Assembly (NCBI RefSeq): GCF_026013565.1
Contig: NZ_JAPDOB010000001.1
Coordinates: 620,001-684,000, forward strand
From: Sphingomonas arvum
GTDB taxonomy: Bacteria; Pseudomonadota; Alphaproteobacteria; Sphingomonadales; Sphingomonadaceae
Direction: 5' to 3'
Length of the DNA: 64,000 nucleotides
Every line of letters begins with the position of its first letter. Position 1 is the stretch's first letter. Shown in pieces: positions 63,767 through 64,000 of this stretch. Below the pieces are notes generated by a model. The model made no database searches and was not told the origin of the DNA. It worked only from the letters and a program-made list of their open reading frames with translations. Made by a program: the position numbers and the translations under genes.

Positions 63767-64000
63767 ATGGTGGAAGAGGAGCCCGGACAGGATCCGAAGT
63801 CGTCACCGGACGCGCGGCTGGACCGCCTCGAGGAGAGGTTGTCCAAGGTGCAGCGGCAGGAGGACGCCAGGATCGGCAAGGCACAGCCGGCGGACGCCAA
63901 CGAGCAGCTTGGCCAGCGGGTGCTGGCGACGCTGATCGGAGGCATCGTCGGAGGCACGCTGATCGGGTGGGCGCTAGATCGCCTGCTGGGCACGTGGCCT
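63767..64000 (+). CDS. atpI: ATP synthase F0 protein I (AtpI), 5' part only
   Basis: An open frame starting ATG at 63767 runs off the right edge (78 codons in view). A GAGGGAGACGGGG ribosome site precedes it. The N-terminal half is charged and coiled-coil-like (LDRLEERLSKVQRQED). The C-terminal visible part, ATLIGGIVGGTLIGWALDRLLG, is a Gly-rich first membrane helix typical of AtpI/AtpZ, which helps assemble the F0 rotor. The 173 bases before it hold no other gene I can support. Confidence 0.8.
   Translation, partial: MVEEEPGQDPKSSPDARLDRLEERLSKVQRQEDARIGKAQPADANEQLGQRVLATLIGGIVGGTLIGWALDRLLGTWP

Overview
The window is 64 kb of high-GC, gene-dense chromosome from an alphaproteobacterium, most probably of the Sphingomonadales. 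The assignment rests on protein content: sphingomonad-type OmpA debris, an AstA/AstB pair with an M20 hydrolase, a KorA/KorB pair, an orphan Flp pilin, a DnaK/DnaJ locus, and many small membrane or secreted proteins of the kind seen in that order. I see no prophage, insertion sequence, CRISPR array, toxin-antitoxin cassette or large island. Coding density is very high. Many neighbours overlap by 1 or 4 bases (ATGA, GTGA, TGATG), and four convergent pairs share their stop codons.

Layout. 1-2.2 kb: lipoprotein, tRNA-Arg(ACG), OmpA-domain protein, then a decayed OmpA-type locus. 2-3.3 kb: small conserved proteins. 3.4-6.8 kb (minus): arginine succinyltransferase operon (M20 hydrolase, astA, astB). 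6.9-9.8 kb (minus): rppH, a membrane protein, an esterase and a TonB-like protein. 9.9-13 kb: korA, a 25-residue membrane micro-ORF and korB, all overlapping. 13-18.4 kb: a spermidine synthase-like protein, a membrane metal-dependent hydrolase, photolyase, cyclopropane fatty acid synthase and a serine hydrolase. 18.4-21.5 kb (minus): SDR, acyl-CoA dehydrogenase, lipoprotein. Next come purF, a GGDEF-EAL-PilZ protein, cysK with an MFS exporter, and several singletons up to 31.7 kb. 31.8-37.2 kb: radA, cvpA, cysS, an Fe-S scaffold and a KefB-type antiporter, tightly coupled. 37.2-38.8 kb (minus): aroK-aroB. 38.9-44.2 kb: small membrane protein, a large exported protein, xerD, accA and an M48 peptidase. 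44.2-47.4 kb: Flp pilin, methyltransferase, comF, grxC, nitrilase. Then tRNA-Arg(CCT), a flavoprotein, folE, fabD, fabG, dnaK, dnaJ, a frameshifted Tat-exported serine hydrolase, purB, an exported SDR, radC, ydbH-ynbE-ydbL, a DUF3298-type protein, and the 5' end of atpI at the right edge.

Most of this is core metabolism and stress or envelope maintenance: purine (purF, purB), folate (folE), fatty acid (fabD, fabG, accA), shikimate (aroK, aroB) and cysteine synthesis, protein folding, and outer-membrane lipid homeostasis. The least explained elements are the korA-korB micro-ORF, the M20 hydrolase in the ast operon, the scrambled OmpA remnants near 1.4-2 kb, the frameshift at about 54.9 kb, and several perfect inverted repeats in intergenic spaces. 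I found no clear candidate for a large undescribed multi-gene system. The micro-ORF is the strongest small-scale novelty.
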